Part shown: one piece after another, positions 13,458 to 13,579 of the stretch | Position numbering within the stretch: position 1 is the stretch's first letter | Layout of the letters: every line of letters begins with the position of its first letter | Program-made: the position numbers and the translations under genes | The notes under the pieces: model-generated | The model's input: only the letters and a program-made list of their open reading frames with translations | Database searches by the model: none | Told to the model about the DNA's origin: nothing | Assembly (NCBI GenBank): GCA_017940955.1 | Contig: JAGAXP010000197.1 | Coordinates: 1-13,579, forward strand | DNA from: Oribacterium sp. | GTDB taxonomy: Bacteria; Bacillota_A; Clostridia; Lachnospirales; Lachnospiraceae | Direction: 5' to 3' | DNA: 13,579 nucleotides

Positions 13458-13579
13458 ATGGCTAAGGTTAAGAATTTCAAGACAATATTCCCTGCAGTAT
13501 CAGTACCACTTAATGACGACTACTCAATCAACGAGGAAGAGTTCAGAGTATACCTTCGTTGGATCAAGAGCTTCTATGA
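13458..13579 (+). CDS. DapA/NanA-family aldolase, N-terminal part only
   Basis: Forty codons are present before the window ends. The sequence begins MAKVKNFKTIFPAVSVPLN and continues DDYSINEEEFRVYLRWI, the usual opening of the dihydrodipicolinate synthase/N-acetylneuraminate lyase family (TIM-barrel, Schiff-base-forming aldolases acting on pyruvate). AAGGAG at 13442-13447 lies 10 bases before the ATG. The Schiff-base Lys and all substrate-selecting residues lie outside the window, so lysine synthesis (DapA) and catabolism of a sugar acid or sialic acid cannot be told apart from the protein. The array of LacI-type operator-like sites upstream favours a catabolic, sugar-induced enzyme. That is inference from context. 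Confidence 0.7.
   Translation, partial: MAKVKNFKTIFPAVSVPLNDDYSINEEEFRVYLRWIKSFY

Overview
The window looks like a chromosomal segment of a Firmicute, most likely a Lachnospiraceae member (Butyrivibrio or a relative). The reasons are strong AGGAGG-type ribosome binding sites, a moderately AT-rich composition, AGA/AGG-dominated arginine codons in the housekeeping genes, abundant Rho-independent hairpins, a DUF234-type ATPase, an EpsC serine acetyltransferase and a type I-C-like cas3 remnant. The genus is an inference.

Layout. 1-96 is the tail of a VanZ-like membrane protein, followed by a terminator. 307-534 (minus) is a small two-helix membrane protein. 782-2386 is a two-gene operon: a YghZ/Gpr-type aldo-keto reductase and a beta-carbonic anhydrase. 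2505-3929 (minus) is an AAA ATPase with a nuclease-like C-terminal domain, with its own promoter and terminator. 4346-4504 holds only the first ~45 codons of a Cas3-type protein, broken just where the HD catalytic motif should be; its stop codon overlaps the start of a YwaF-like membrane protein gene that seems to lack its first helix. 5240-5995 is a FabG-type reductase. 6154-6783 is a small secreted protein with cell-wall-binding-like aromatic/Gly repeats.

7018-10347 is the most unusual part: a tightly coupled gene pair. The first gene is an acyl-adenylating enzyme fused to a degenerate GHKL (anti-sigma-kinase-like) ATPase module. The second is a stand-alone condensation/acyltransferase-fold enzyme with an HxxxDG motif. 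By hand count the pair uses CGN for 52 of 62 arginines, against 5 of 33 in two flanking genes (gpr and epsC), so it looks horizontally acquired. No carrier protein is encoded beside it, although a Sfp-type phosphopantetheinyl transferase lies 1.4 kb downstream.

10569-13154 carries serine O-acetyltransferase, the phosphopantetheinyl transferase and leucyl/phenylalanyl-tRNA-protein transferase. The window ends with the start of a DapA/NanA-family aldolase gene (from 13458). Its promoter region holds four 14-bp LacI/GalR-type operator-like palindromes, three of them spaced by near-integral helical turns.

A family of related hairpins (core GGACGGTTCTC / GAGAACCGTCC) ends several transcripts; one is a perfect 46-bp palindrome. 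No tRNA, rRNA, CRISPR array or transposase was seen. All calls come from reading the sequence and from memory of protein families; no database search was run.
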